Shown here: positions 1 through 14,200 of the stretch, piece after piece
Numbering within the stretch: position 1 is the first letter of the stretch
Layout of the letters: every line of letters starts with the position of its first letter
NCBI GenBank assembly: GCA_026874595.1
Contig: CM049310.1
Location: forward strand, 90,715,556 to 90,779,555
DNA: 64,000 nucleotides
DNA from: Sipunculus nudus
Taxonomy: Eukaryota; Annelida; Sipuncula; Golfingiida; Sipunculidae
Direction: 5' to 3'
Made by a program: the position numbers and the translations under genes
The notes under the pieces: generated by a model
What the model was told of the DNA's origin: nothing
What the model saw: the letters and a program-made list of their open reading frames with translations, nothing else
Database searches by the model: none

Positions 1-1179
1 TGCCATACAGTATTATAGATATCTCAAAATTTAAGCCCCGCCAGCCATAGTTTTTTTATTGAAACATCATATATACACGTTATGTTTCCAAGAACGTGTG
101 TCTTTAGAGAGAGGTGGCATTTTATAAACAGTATAGTGCCTTTCATTTATGAGTTCTACTTATCTCTCCACATGTCCATCACTTAACATCCTCTCTGCTT
201 TGGCGCGTGCTGTAATCACAGGGATGCCCTCCCTATGTCATTAAAAGAAATTTCCACGAGAATGCCTATACATCATATATGGAATCAAAACTAGATCTAT
301 GTAATCACCAAGCGTTTACTGGGAGGCTCCCCGACTGAGCGATAATAGGTAAAGTTTAGGATTTTGGGAATAAGGTCAATGTCAAAGATAAATATCAGGA
401 GCTCATCTGTGGCCAAGTATTAATATTGTGCCCAAAACTAACCTTTGGAAAATTAAAAAAAATAAATAAATTGATGTTTTTGCGCTCGGTATGTTATAAG
501 TAGGTCCATCCTTACAAATGTTTATCAAAATATGAAAATAGAATAAAACTTATCAGCTCTTACAAATCCCCCTTCCTACCTGAAGTAGGCTTAATTAAAA
601 CATTTTTATAATTTATTAAATCATCGTTATGGTGAATAATATAATAAATTGAGACCAAGGTGAATTTCTCACCATCGTCTTCTCTACCAGCACAAAACCT
701 TGCCATTCAATATTTCGGAGAAGAAAGTGGATTTCGGGTGGTGTCGCAAATTTTTTAGTCTTTTTTTTTTACTTCAGGTGATGTAATACGTTTTGTCTCC
801 GTAAACCGGCTAATGACACGGCGAGACGGAGGTAAACTTGTCAGGTGTCCTTTTTTAGGTTAATATGATGTCGCATAAAGTTATATCTAACGCGGGATTC
901 ATGTATTAAGAAACCTGTGGGTTGAGTGTTATTTTATCCAGCAGACTGCTTTTCGATCTCAGACACCTTGACTTTTTTGCTATATATTTTTGATTCCAGT
1001 TCGTATCCAAATAGCTAATTGTTTCATTTATAATGAAAGCAGGTGAATTCTTCAGGTAAATCTTTATACCTTGATTATTATGATGTTGTCACTGTGACGT
1101 CACTGACACACATCCCTTTTGACGACGTGTCTATGACTACGCACCTTACTTTCACTAAATAGTAGCTGTCAGTTTACTG

Positions 1180-1306
1180 GTTGTAAACCAGAAAATCGGA
1201 CAAGAAAGGAGCATATTTGATTTTTAATAGTAAATATGATTTATTTTAACGATAAAAAAACATTGTATTGTCCGATCTTGCAACTGTTCTGTTTCTTGTT
1301 TACAAC
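1180..1306. repeat. Small foldback (inverted repeat)
   Basis: GTTGTAAAC at 1180-1188 and ATCGGACAA at 1195-1203 recur as exact reverse complements at 1298-1306 and 1268-1276. The arms are unequal in length (6 versus 21 bases between the two blocks) and surround an AT-rich centre. It could be a MITE remnant or a chance foldback. I see no clear target duplication. Confidence 0.45.
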
Positions 1307-3475
1307 ATTCACAGAGAATATTTGGTAACTTTTTTTAGATACATCAACAAACCGCGATGGTCACGTGGCTGCAACGACCATCGGTGACGGTTATAATCAG
1401 AAGCACAACTAGAAATTCCAACTATAGGTGTGCGATAACTGGAGCCACATCCCCCCCCCCCCCTTTCCCCCATTAGCGATAATTGGGAATCGTCGATGGA
1501 GTTCACGACCTTGAAAATAAGGTGAAGGTCAGAATATATATATATATATATATATATCGTGGAGCACATCTATGACCTGGGACTAATATTGTATCCAAAA
1601 ATGTCAACTTTAGAAAATTTTACGATACTGGAGATTTAGCGCAAACAGCAAATAGCAGAAGAAAGAACAATGGAAAATTGTTTTTTCTAAATTTGAAATT
1701 GGTTTTGCATAAGGGGCCCGAAGTAGGCCCACCCACAAAATTGTTTACCGAAATATGGATATAGAAATAAATCATTTCTCTTTAAGAATTCCTGGCGGGG
1801 GGGGGGGCTTAAATGGGTGAAGGAAATACAGATTTATATGACAAGTCTAATATCAAGAATCCATTGTAACCAAAGATGACTATCAATATGAACAGACGTT
1901 ATACCTGAAATTCAAAAATATAATATTAAGACTCTAAAAAATTATATATCATTACATTGAACGGCACAGTAAACGTCTGGAGTACGGACATATATAACTA
2001 TCTATCAGACGACGCCACAATCCAGGCTGCCCATGGCTACTTGTGTCTGGAGGTATTTTGAATGTTACTGTACAGTAAATGCCACAACGTCCTTGAGTTA
2101 ACCAAAGGCTTCAAGGTGGGAGTGTATGTTAAATGAATGTAATGTCCTTGAGAAAGAGAAGGTCTAACCTGACTACGGAACTCTGGGAAATCGAAAGCGG
2201 CCACAACTATTGTCCCATCTTCCCGTGGGTGCTGTGGGGAAGATGCAAGGGCGTTTAGCGTCGCCTTCTTGAGGGAGGAAATCTTCTTTTTTTCAATAAT
2301 TATGAATCCCACAGAAATTGGCCTTTTTTAAAGGAATGTTTAAAGGGCTGTAGTGGCAATCTTCACTGTGGCAGGATTTAATGAACCGTATGTAAAAAAA
2401 AAAGTGTATATATGTATTTACTCAGACACGTGGTTATATATTAAATACGTTTCCACACACTTTAATTGAACAAAGATGGAATACTAATCCTGGTCTCTAT
2501 CTGTGCGTCTATTTTATTCTTTAAAGCTAACTATTCAATTACCTTTGATATAAAATGTATCTTTTTTGGCTTATTCTCCGTACATATTAATGAACTGTAG
2601 GCAATTACTGTCAAAAAAAGTTCTGACAACACATCCGTGCCGGTTGTATGAGCTTGTTTATTTATATACTAATTGTAAACACAGCGATGTTGACGAATGG
2701 ATAACTATGTAACCTATGATTGTAGGCTGCATATTTGTAGCAGTTGGAAGATTACTATTCGCAAAATGCCATTTGAAAAACTGATTCCTCTGACTTGCCG
2801 CCAGATGTCCGTGTTAAATGTGTATGGATTCTTTGGGCCCCCCCCCCCCCGACATCTTATGAACATCTAAACAAAATAAATAGCATGTCTTCGATGGCAT
2901 CGGCTATTTCTGGCCTGTTTTTAGGTAATATTCAAAGGATTATCTTTTTTTTAAAAGACGTCAGATACCGGAATAGGTCTCTTTAATAAAAAAATAAATT
3001 TTAAACTTTTGACAATATTGCTGGAAACATATGTTGTGTAGCCATTAGGAAAATGTAATGAAACGTGTGGTTTCTCGATTGTTTTCATGAGAACCCCTCC
3101 GGATATGAAGAAACCAAGGTCCGTATATACAAGAAAATTTTCATTTTGAGGAATTTCCAAATGGACTTGCCTGTTACATTATATAATGAACAGTGTATTC
3201 TATCCACTAATCTACCTACATATTTGCAGTATCCAGTAGTGCTGGTCAATTGATTGTAACACATTAGCCATGTCTACATATTCCCCTGGTTAAAGCCTTG
3301 ATACAACTCTTTAATTGTAGTTCAAGTTATTTGGTACACGTACTGTTCGATAAATGTTTTAACCTTACATATTATACCTAATATGGCATGATAGGAATTT
3401 TGTATCAGAGTTTAAGATCAAGCGTAAGAGAGATGGAGATAATATATAGGAAAATATAAAAGAATAATAATACCT

Positions 3476-3592
3476 GTAATAATAATAATTATTATTATTA
3501 ATATTATTACAATTGTTATTATTATTTATATAATTATTATATTAATAATTATTATTATTATTATTATTATTATCCTTAGTAGCAGTAGTACT
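3476..3592. repeat. AAT/ATT microsatellite, imperfect
   Basis: Runs of AAT and ATT triplets alternate, so the tract is partly self-complementary. Interruptions suggest an old array. Confidence 0.9.
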
Positions 3593-4249
3593 GGTATTAT
3601 TGTTATTTTCTAATAACAATAATGACGATATTGATAAGAAGAAGTGGGAGGTGATGGATGATTCAATAAGAATGTAACCAGCGTGTTTAAGGTTTCAGTA
3701 ACTACCAATCATTAAATTAACAGTGAAAACTAACATCCTTTATTTCCAAAATAAATGTATAACCCTTCACTAAGAAAGCTAGAACAGTATAGACCTACGG
3801 TAATTTATATTGTGTGTACATCAATAACTATCCCTAATTTTCACGTATTTTTTCTGCAGAAACTGTATATCTGTTTTTGAACAAAAAGAAGGCGGAGAGA
3901 CCATTAACCGGACTGGCGGTTGTAGAGAACTACCCCATTACACCCACACAGAGAGTGTCCATGCATGGATATATTGCAGTAATGATATGTATTAATGCAG
4001 GGAATAAACGTACGGAACAGAAGGGCACTATATGTGATTATTTCTTTAATACAAATGCAAATCTTCGAGCAATCTCCTTCTTTAGTTAGTTTTGTTAGTT
4101 GTCGTTTTGATCCGGGTGTCATTTACTTACGGAAAATGTAGCTTATTATACACCCGTTATTAGGGGTACGTATAAATTTAAACGTTCATACGAATTTTCT
4201 TACGTTATTATTTCACTTTGTCTGAATAAAAAAAAACATTCCTAGCAAA

Positions 4250-7128
4250 ACCTAGCATACGGAGTCAATATGTTGAATTCACTTGTTTTTATGCTTCTTA
4301 TACAAGATACAAGATACAAGACTTGTTCCATACCAATACAGGAATTGGCTTTGCGGGTGATATCATGTATGTAAGACATAGTGAAAAACAAAGAATTAGT
4401 AGTATAATATTTAAAAAGTAGTAGTAATATTAATTTTTATAAATCTATGCATTAAATAATCGAATCGCCTTCAGTACAAATGAATTGGAATACCGGTTTG
4501 TTCTGCATCTCAGAGACTGCAGCCTCCGGTCTGATTTTTGCTTGACAATACAATCACTAAGCAAGCTTTAATCTTCAGCCATTTTTTCATAACATTGTTT
4601 TCATAAATAATATTTATGTCCTCTCAATTAAGACCAATAACTTTTTTTGCTATATTTCTTATCCTTTTAATTTTCTTTTTGTGATTGATTTTCCTACCAG
4701 CATATCCAGTCATATGATATGACGCTCTGGATCATCGAAGAATAGAACAAACCAAGTAGTTCACTGTCCATATTAAACGATTTAAGTTTCCTTAGAAAGT
4801 ATAAACGCTGCTGCCCTTTACGGTACACAATGTTTACATTATTATCCCATTTAAGCCTGTCATCTAAAAAAAAACCTAAGTATTTATACTGTAGTGCAAT
4901 TTCTACTTCTGTTCCATCAACATTTACCGGATATTGACAGGTTGGTCTTGTCTTAAATCAATTATCAATTGCTTTGTTTGTGAAGGATTTAGTAAACAAT
5001 TATTATTCTTGCACCAAGTAACTACTTGTCAAATTTCCTTTCGATATTAAGTTTCATTACAACTGGAAATTAATCCAACAACTACGGTATCATCTGCATA
5101 TTTCCAAACTAGATTTCCTTGTTGTGAAGCCTGAAAATCATGAGTATAAATTTTGAAAAAAAAAAAATGGGGAAAGCACGCATCTTTGCGGGGCCCCTGT
5201 ATTCAACCCTAAAACTGATGAACTGCTATAACCCATCTTTACTTACTGCTTTCTATAAGTGAGAAAGTCCAGTATCCACTAACATAGATCAAATGGAACC
5301 TTTAACAACTGTAACTTATTAATCATGAGGTGCGGCTGAATGGTGTTGAATGCTGAGCTATAATCTATAAACAGCTTTCTTACATAAGTATGAGACTGAT
5401 ATATTTTTTTTTAATTTATTATGTTCAAAAGCATAAGAATAGAGTCTCCAGTCCCAGATTCTTTCCATTAAGTGAATTGGTAATTATCATATGTTTATCA
5501 GTATAGTTCAAAATATATTTTAATACACATTTCTCTAGTATTTCATAGCTATCGTTGTTAGAGCCACAGGCCGATAATCATTAAGTAGGTTTACTCTTTT
5601 TAGGTATAGATACTATTTCTGATGTTTTCCATGAGACTTGCAATTAATGATCTGTTGAATATATTATATTAAATCGGTGTAAACTCATCTGCACAAACAG
5701 GAGGTCAAGTCTTACGCATGCGCCACAAGCTCCCCAAAAGAGAAGAAACAGGAAAGAAGAAACGCAGAAGATATCCGAGTTGGAGGCTTGAAAACTGTAA
5801 ATGGGTGAAGTTTCGCGGCATGCGCTCTGTTGATGTTTCCTTGTTTATTCCTTATTGTGTACATCAGACAGAGAAAAGCACGGTTTCAGAAAAAAAAGTA
5901 TTGGGAGATTACATAATATTCAAAGAAAAAAAGCACGATAATATACAATAGGTACATCATTTGTATATAAGAAAATAATAATAATCAAAGGAAGTTAACA
6001 ACTATTAATTCAATGTAGAATCACATCATTCAGTAATCAGTTGAAAGATGAAAAAGTAAATGAAATCTGTAGAAAAACTAACAACGGTTATGCCATACTT
6101 ACATTCACTAAATCGAGGACGATGCTTCCTGTAGCCTGTTCCTCTTCAGAGTATCGAGACTGTACGTAAACCTCTGCTAAAGGCAATAATTATAAACTTG
6201 GCTAATTATCCATTTGTCGCGGAAGATTCCTAAAATTTGATATACGTTTATCAATATAAGAAAAGAGAAATACATATACGTGTACCATACTCGGTATGTG
6301 AATAGGTCATCTTAATGACGGGTCGTACCACGATTTAGGCAACGCCCATGCATTAGTCTGTCCTTTAACCTGTTCTCGCAATAGTTTGTCAGGTTTTTAT
6401 TAGATTTTCATGCAAATTACCTTGTATTTTGAACAACGAAGTATCTAGTCGGGGCGCGATTCCCGGCAAAACTAAATGAGATCAGATGTCACAATTCTTC
6501 TTAATTTTTCGCCATTACAAACTTCCGGTCATCCGATGAATATTTATGAAATTACATATGAATATTTACACATAGATTTTATTAAAATACGGGCAAAAAA
6601 TACGCATATTTTCAAAGGTTACGAGATTAAGGACGGGCGTATCATGTACTCATGATTCGCTACATTTTGGCTGTGACTTTACTAAGGCTCATGGGAGATC
6701 AATAGGCTTTTTATCTGAGTGATAAATAAACACCAAGTAGTGTCCAGCATTGTCAGCTTTGAGAATTGTTGGAACATCATGTTCCTCCATTTAAACAAAA
6801 GAGAGAAAAAAAATAAAGAAATGGGCAGCTTGAGATATGTGATGTTATAAAAAAACTATTAAAATATTAAAATTTTGATAATAAATTCTTTCTAGACTTA
6901 ATATGTCCTTCCGGGAAACAATCGTACCAATTTCCTGCTGTTTAGGAATTTCCTTCGAGATGCACAGTGCAAGATGCAGCACTCGGAAAACGTTAAGAAA
7001 TTTCCTGTGGGGAATCGTTGAATAAATTAAAGTTTTTACCTCGCGTTTTGCCACGGTCTCAGCGGATAGGTATGAATTACGACACTTCTGGGGCAGCAAA
7101 AATAGTATGCTAGCGTAGGGTAAGATGG
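4250..7128. repeat. Tandem duplication unit 1 (interrupted by a LINE)
   Basis: This is the first of two adjacent homologous units. The opening CATACGGAGTC at about 4257 matches CATACGGACTC at about 7138, and the section from CGCATGCGC (about 5716) to the ACGACACTTCTGGGGC block at about 7080-7095 is repeated from about 7258 to 8610. A strongly conserved block is CGAGGACGATGCTTCCTGTA at about 6116 and 7657. The LINE at 4302-5680 interrupts this unit but not unit 2. On the minus strand both units keep a related open frame (6845-7252 and 8380-8568) sharing an IPHRKFL...VFRVLHLAL...ISKEIPKQQE pattern. I recognise no protein family in it, and conservation may reflect only recent duplication. Confidence 0.75.
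4302..5680 (-). mobile_element. Decayed L2/Rex1/CR1-like LINE, RT part
   Basis: This is a 5'-truncated non-LTR retrotransposon on the minus strand with many stops and frameshifts. Reading the minus strand across frames, reverse transcriptase blocks appear in the expected order: a [11 protein letters not shown] block (about 5330-5360), a NTGAPQRCVLSP block matching the family's TGxPQGxxLSP motif (about 5175-5215), a TWCKNNN block (about 5000-5030), and a YKYLG block followed by QQRLYFLRKL (about 4800-4890). These blocks are typical of the L2/Rex1/CR1 group. The 3' end at about 4302-4320 is a short tandem TCTTGTA tail, as L2-type elements often have. The insertion lies inside tandem unit 1. Boundaries are approximate at the 5' side (about 5665-5695), and I could not see a clean target duplication. 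Confidence 0.85.
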
Positions 7129-8640
7129 ACAACCAGGCATACGGACTCGATATGTTCAATTCAGCTGTTTTAAGCTTGTTTATTTCTCTGTGCGAGCAAA
7201 CATGGTAAACGTTTGTCTGTTCACAATAACAGGACTGCGTACTAGAGGTCACGTCTCACGCATGCGCAACAAGCTCTCAAAAAAAAGAAGATACGGGAAT
7301 AAAGAAACGCAGAATATACACTGGCTGGATACTTGAAAAATCTAAATCTGTGAATATACGCGTCCCGACTGACTGTTTATTTTCCTACTTTATTTCTTCT
7401 TATGTACATGAGAAAGAGAAATGCACGGTTTTAGAAAAAGTATCGACAGAGAGCAATATATATAAAGAAGAAAACACGATAATATATACAATAGGTCCAT
7501 CATTTGTTAAAAAAAAAAACAATAATAATCAAAGGAAGAAAAAACAAGTAAAATTATTTGTAGAATCACTTCAGTAGTTAGTTGAGAGATGAAAAAGTAA
7601 ATGAAATCTGTAGAAAAACTGACAATGTCGGTTTTGCCTTATTTACATTCACTAAGTCGAGGACGATGCTTCCTGTAGCCTGTTCCTCTTCAAAGTATCG
7701 AGACTATATACTTGACTAATTAACAATTTGTCGCGGTAGATTCCTGAAATTTGCTATACGTTTATCAATATTAGAAAAGAGAAATACATGTGCGTTTACC
7801 ATACCTGGTATATGAATAGGTCATCTTAATGGTGGGTCGTAATATGATTTAGGCATCGTCCATGCGTGAGTCCGTCCTTTAACCTGTGGTGTTCTCGCAA
7901 TAGTTTGTTAGGTTTTAGACAGATTTTCATGCAAATTACCTTGAAAATTTAACAACGAAGCATCCAGTCGGAGCGCGATTCCGGAAAAAAATTTTCACTG
8001 ACTAAATGAGGTAAGAGCTCAACAGACTTCTTTGAAGTTTCGGCAATCGAACGATTTTGGTGAAAATACATATGAATATTTTCAGATACATTAAATTTAA
8101 AATATGGGCAAAATAAACGCATATTTACTAAGGTTACGAGATTGAGGACGGGCGTATTATGCACTCTTGATTTTCTACATTTTGGTTGTGACTTTACTGA
8201 AAGCTCATGGAGGATCAATTAGCTTTTTAATTGGGTGATAATAAACACCTGGTAGTGTCCAGCATTTTCAGCTATAGAAATCGGAGGATCATAATGTACC
8301 TCCATTTAAAACCATAGGAAGAAAAAATACAGATATGGGTTGCCTGCATTATGTGATGTTTTCAAGAAACTATCAAATATTAATATTTTTGAGTATCCAT
8401 CGTTCCTGGACTTACTAGATCCTTCCGGTATAAAATCGTACATTTTTCCTGCTGTTTAGGTATTTCCTTTGAGATGAACAATGCAAGATGCAACACTCGG
8501 AAAACTTTAAGAAATTTCCTGTGGGGAATCGTTGAAGAAAGTAAAGTTTTCGCCTCGCGTTTTGCCACCGTCTCAGTGGATAGGTATGAATTACGACACT
8601 TCTGGGGCGGCTACTTTAGTAAGCCAGCGTAGGCCCAGAC
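7129..8640. repeat. Tandem duplication unit 2 (uninterrupted)
   Basis: This is the second copy of the unit starting at 4250. It keeps about 90 bases (about 7150-7240) that are missing or replaced at the LINE insertion in unit 1. Similarity with unit 1 ends near 8630. The pair differs by many substitutions and small indels, so the duplication is not very recent. Confidence 0.75.
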
Positions 8641-9239
8641 GGAAAGTGTTCAAAGTTTGGTCTGTGCACCTTGTGCAATCAATCGATAACCCAATATACA
8701 TAAATATCAGCTCCTGTCGTTTATAATGGATTTTCTGTTGAAGGAAGCTGTATTGGAAATAGGTAAAGCATCTAAGCTTATTACTACAGCAGACTTATAA
8801 TTAAGCTTTCATTACGAATTACATTTCTGGTCATACACTAGGACCTCTATAGACCTTTGAAAGCCTATAAGATTCAAAATTAATTGACAAATATGATCGG
8901 AAATTGGTCAAATTGCTATGATCAATGCGGACTACAGTAATCCGGAGGGAAATAGGGCAGCAGTATTCACACAGAAACAATATTTGAAATAGACGTTTTA
9001 TAATAGTATACATGCAAAGACCTGAATGATGTGATTGATAACATTTGGAGTTGCGTGAAGAAGATATTTAGAAAACTAATCTTTCAGATCACACAGATTT
9101 AAGTTTCCTTCGTTGAAGATCTATTTCAGTATTTAAGAAAGCTACAATTTAATTATTTTCTGACTAATTGAAGAATAAGCAGAAAATACCAGTGAATATC
9201 AGGCGAACAAATGAGATAACTTTGAAAAAGTCCTCAGAT

Positions 9240-9345
9240 CCCGAAAAGGGGGACCCAGGCTGGAAAAAGTGGCCTAAACCCCTAAAAAAAGGTTTCGGTG
9301 GCTGAAAAAGGGTTGTCCAGACACCCCTGGACCCTCCCCCTGGAT
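9240..9345 (-). mobile_element. Possible hAT-type terminus
   Basis: A short C-rich patch ends in CCCCCTGGATCCG(TTTCTG). Its reverse complement, CAGAAACGGATCCAGGGGG, resembles the common hAT terminal repeat beginning CAGTGGCGGATCCAG. The other terminus and an 8-bp target duplication are not evident, so this is at best a fragment. Confidence 0.3.
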
Positions 9346-10872
9346 CCGTTTCTGTACCAACATTTCTTTGGTTTCATTATATTAAGACTATTGTCATTTA
9401 GTAAAACTAAAACTACGTAGAGATCGATAGACATCACACAAACAATGGTCCTATCGAAAAGAAAATTAAAAAAAAACACCGCCAGTATGTTAACTAAATT
9501 CTTCCTGGTGTCCTGTTAACAAAGTGTCACGGTTCACCAATCAGGTTCACAGATGAGCTCCAGGACAAAGCCAACCCGTATGAATGAATGACCACCCGCT
9601 TGAAATAATCCATTTTATTTCATTCCGCCTAACAATGTACAAAAAATAGTAAAAGCAAGCAGCAAGTTACAACAACATTACTTATTATATTCTCTTAAAA
9701 AATATTTATTTTATCAGTCCATAAATTGATGAATGATCATTTTGTCAATTTATTAAATGTGAAAACGATGATAGAAATAAAATTGTCGTAAACGCATTTA
9801 TCATATACCTGAAGGCATATTGTCAGATGTGTGCAGTTTAACATGCACCGCGGGTGATGTTGGTGGCGGTTGTACATTTTGTGACATTCTTCATTGTAAC
9901 AAACCCCCATTAGGAGCCTGATTTAAGTGATATATGGATGTGCCCATGGATGCGGATGATTGGTTAACGGGACAACAATATTCCTAAATGATGGATTGGA
10001 TGCTTTCATTGCGGTAACAGGCTTCACACAGTCCACATCAAGGACGTATTCATTCAAAATTTATCGGTGCTTGGAACTGTGACTTGGAGGAATTTGGACT
10101 AAAGCAAACTGTAAGAGAAATGATTTATTGGTCTCATTCAAAAGGTCTAAGATTCTGTGAAAATCTAAATAGGAGCACCAACCAAAATGAAAGGTCCAAG
10201 GCCATTCTTGAATTTGTGTGATCAATCAAGTACATTGTCGTCACTAATTGGATTTGGCCATCGAGGTCACGTGACCCCAGGCATACCTTACACGTACAAT
10301 TGACTTTATATAGGCATCAGACAGAAGAGTATCTAATAAAAAACGGAAAACGGAGAGCTTTAAAGGTGAATATAATGAGATACAGGTCAATGTCATTATA
10401 CACTATTTTCTTTCTATTTCCAAACTGTTTTTTATTGGAACCGCAACTTTAGTAAGACCGTTTTCGATGTAGAGTAGCGTTTTTCCCCCTGTGCTTCGCA
10501 ATATGAACGATACTCTCTCCTTATGATATTTTTTATGTCTTACTTGTAAGGTGTCCCGCACATCCTATCACAAATCAGCTCCCTAGACTAGAAAGTAAGA
10601 CAAGCAATAAGGTTGCCGTAAACTCTTATCTAACGACTGTGGAAAAGGGTTATAGGAAAAAATAATCATAACGATGTATAACCATTTTTTTGTCTTTCTC
10701 TTTACTAACATATATCATTAATGCTATTTTATAACAACATTCAAGACTCGCTAAAATTCCTCTTCCCTTCAGTCTTTATATTTTTCGTTAAATTAAAACT
10801 TAAAAGAAAAAGAAAAAAATAGTTTTTGGTTGATATTCATCTTAAATAAGTCACATAATTAAAAGTTTTTGG

Positions 10873-11217
10873 TTAAATATATCCTTCGGTGATGATATTT
10901 ATTTGTAAAAAAATACTAATACTGAATAAACAGGACATACAAATTATCCATTTTACACTTGCCTTCCTGGTCTTCACGGGCCTGTTCACTCTTGTAGTTT
11001 TACTCGGGTGCATGATCATAGGGAACATACAACCAAAACAGCCGTAACAGGCAATAGAAAGTAATTCACCGCCCATGAACAGCACCCTGTCACTCCAGGG
11101 TGAAGAGTTCCCGTCCTTGTGGTGCAGACCTTGGCTAGGGGCCGTTCCACCACCTTCCTTTGAGCCAGGGTTTTTACGCGACTGAGTACAGTCCTTAATT
11201 CGGCGGGCGTCCTTTCA
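10873..11217 (-). CDS. Unrecognised open frame with Cys cluster, possible exon
   Basis: On the minus strand an open frame of roughly 110 codons runs from just after a TGA (about 11216-11218) to a stop at 10873. Its first ATG lies at 11085. Upstream of that ATG it reads a Gly/Ser/Pro-rich segment, then a hydrophobic Cys-rich stretch (ACYGCFGCMFPMIM) and a basic stretch (TRVNRPVKTRK). Composition is less AT-driven than the neighbouring chance frames. A possible splice donor-like AAG/GCAAGT lies near 10960, but I see no clear acceptor. I do not recognise a family. It could be an exon, transposon-derived, or chance. Confidence 0.2.
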
Positions 11218-14200
11218 TGCTATATCAGTAATTTTGAACAGGCGGGCATGTGATGGGTCGAAAATCATAAGAGTAGACACAAATCAAAACGCTATATCAA
11301 TAAGTACACATGCACCGGAAACTTATCAGTCGTTGTATGATTGGTCATGTTATTCGTAACGCCTTCCATACCACGTGCAAACCGTTGATGAAAAAAATTA
11401 TTTTTCCCGCAGCGTAGACGGGCCGTACGCGAGCCACCTGATTGGCCCAACTGTCTTGTTAATAATAAGTGAAATAGCACCTTCGCGGACTCGCTTAAAC
11501 AAGGTCTCTGCTTACAAGAGCCTTAGACCTGGCAAAACAGGTAGACGCATAGCACGGACGACGGTCTGAAACTGACGAGAAGCAATGACTTATTCCCAAG
11601 AACCCAAACAAGACTGGAGCGCGGCTTTATAAATGTATACATGTAAAAAGCACTAATTCCAAACTCGGAAACCATTTCAAAATACGTTGAATTTTATCTG
11701 GTTTAAAAAAAACATAATGAATCCCTCTATTATTTTCTCTGATAGAATGCAGTGAACTGGGGAAAACATAATGTCTCTCTCAAGTCGACATCTGTCTGAG
11801 TTGATAGGATTCCCAGAGGTTTTCAAATAAATATAAAAACGTAATGATTCAGTATTCGCATCTTATTGTATTTCCGTCCTGGCTGTATTGGATATGCAAA
11901 TATTATCATATATTTTTGCATTGCTCATTGCTGGATAAAACAAATGTCATGCTATTAACCTATTTCATAAAAAGAAATACTACTTCCATGGAGCCGGAAG
12001 TTGAATTATAGGAATCAACAGAAACAGTTCTGCAAAATGCAAAGGATATCTTATGTTATGTCAATTCCTTTTCATACATAATATGTAAAATAATATACAA
12101 TGAACGGTAGACTAGAATATACTTACAGTATAAACTTCTGAGGAGACGTAGCGTCCAAGTTAACTTAAATCAGGCACTCAGAAAGCCCATGTATGCCGTC
12201 TCGGTGTGCCAGATGTTTACTTTAAATAACCAACAGTCCATTTTCTAAGCTTTAAATACCAAATCTCTCAATAAGTCAGACTCCACCCACAGGGCTAAAG
12301 CACTGACGGGCACAATGACCAACAATATGGTACCAGGTAACCCTGTGGATGGTCGTCACTGCCGCAAAATGGTTCAATCAGTTGACTCATATTAAACGAG
12401 ATGTTTACGCGGCCCCGCTTGGATGTATCTTTTCATTCTCATCTGATGTTTTCTTTTCTCCAGAGAGTTGACAATAGAACTCTGTTAACAGCCTCGTTTG
12501 AGGCCTGTCTCCTGTCTGGGAAATATCATGACTATTGTACAAATAGTCGACGTCTCTTACTAATAAGTTGAAATTTCAAAATCCTCACATGGTCCCCTAT
12601 TAAACTATGCTAGACAATCCATATGGTATATCCAAATGCAAAAATGACAGCTTTAGGCTTATATATTAATTTGTCGAAAGCATTTGGTTTAATAAGTGTC
12701 ATTTAACGATTCTCTTGTCTGAGTGCTTTTGCATGTCAACTGTTTGACACCGCCCCGGGCAGATCTCTAAAACAAATACATTGAATATATGATTCATCTG
12801 GCGGCGAAAAGTAATCTGTGTGGGTTCCAGTATGCCTATACATGTCCTTTACCTTATTTACAGCAATTTCAAATTTTAGTTTTCAAAAAAGGTTTTTGTT
12901 CTCTGAACGTAGGTGAAAATATAGTCTAGGATGCAGCAGACCCCAAGTAATTGTTTTATGAAACCCACAATTGTCCTTATTCAACCTAGTTCAAGGTGTA
13001 TTGCATTTGTTCTAAAACTTTAATAATATATCTGAGTCATTTTATATATGTCATTTATATTTTATATCTATTACAAATGTTTAATGCAAAATAGAAAAAA
13101 AAATTGAAAAGGTTTAGGCCGTGTAAAATATTTCATGCATTAAACCAATAATATTAATTGCTTTTGAAGTTGTTTCGCCAATTAAAATATCTTTTCTCGT
13201 TTAAATGTTTATATTAACTGTTTTTATTGATGATGGGTAATTTTCCTAAAATTAAAAATTAGATAAAAGGTGCTGTATGGTTTTAGGCGGATAGATGTGG
13301 ATTTCCTTGCAGCTTTAAATGCAGGGCTTAATCGGCAATTATATTACACTGTCTAATTAACGGACCTACGTAAGACGTTCAGGAGAGTAATAAACTTTAG
13401 CGATAGAGTCTGTTTATCATAGACACATATTAGGGACATGTGAGAACCGTGCCTTATAGACGAGGCGATTGTTGGATAATCTACTGTACTTTCAAAAGCT
13501 AGCTATTCATCTGCTTTATCTATAGCATTCATGTGATTTCTGGCTTACCCTGCTTACTTACTAATGAACTGCAGGGATTACCTGCTGAGATATGTTCTTA
13601 TAAAGCTTCTGTGACTCAGCTTATCTGCAAAGCTGAAGTTGGTCGGGTGCAGATGTGCGGACGTTGAAAAGTCAATCGTAATTTGCAAAATTCTGGCTCG
13701 TCTGACTTGAAACCAGTTGGCTTTGTTGAATGTGTTTGGGTTATTTTGGCGGATCCCCGACACGTAGTAAACACGTGTATTTACAAAACAAACAGCTTGT
13801 GTAGTGTGGGACCGGTACGTTCTGGCCCATTTTTTTATGAAGGTCGAGGGATTATTTTTAATTAATTGACGCCAGATATCGGAATATTCTCCTTTAATTT
13901 TGAAAGTTTAAGTCTTGATGAATAACTAAATTTATTTTCATGCGAAACTAATGTCACTTATAGTAATTTTCACGTAGGTTTTAGCACCGGGACAAGTAAG
14001 TGTTAATAACAGGCAAAAAGATTCATTACCTAAGAAGAGCTTTCAGGATTAATGACCTGTCAGAGATTTTGCTTTGGAGGAAGTCGTGCTTAAATTTTAC
14101 TTTACAAGAAGTGTTTAAACGTAGAAAATGTGAAAAAAAAACATCTGTGGAAAGCAGTTCATTGTCTCATTGCAGATGCCCCGGCAATTAAGTATTTGTC

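Larger units (their letters stand above)
1..4249. other. AT-rich intergenic DNA with simple repeats
   Basis: I see no supportable gene. Short open frames here lack recognisable domains and several merely read through simple repeats. The stretch holds a C run (1451-1463), a (TA)n tract (1534-1557), a G run (1797-1807), a C run (2838-2850) and an AAT-type microsatellite (3476-3592). A small inverted repeat at 1180-1306 is listed separately. Confidence 0.6.

Noticed and set aside
5214-5220. CTGATGA within the LINE at 4302-5680
   Set aside because: No stem II or GAAA follows. It is ordinary LINE sequence.
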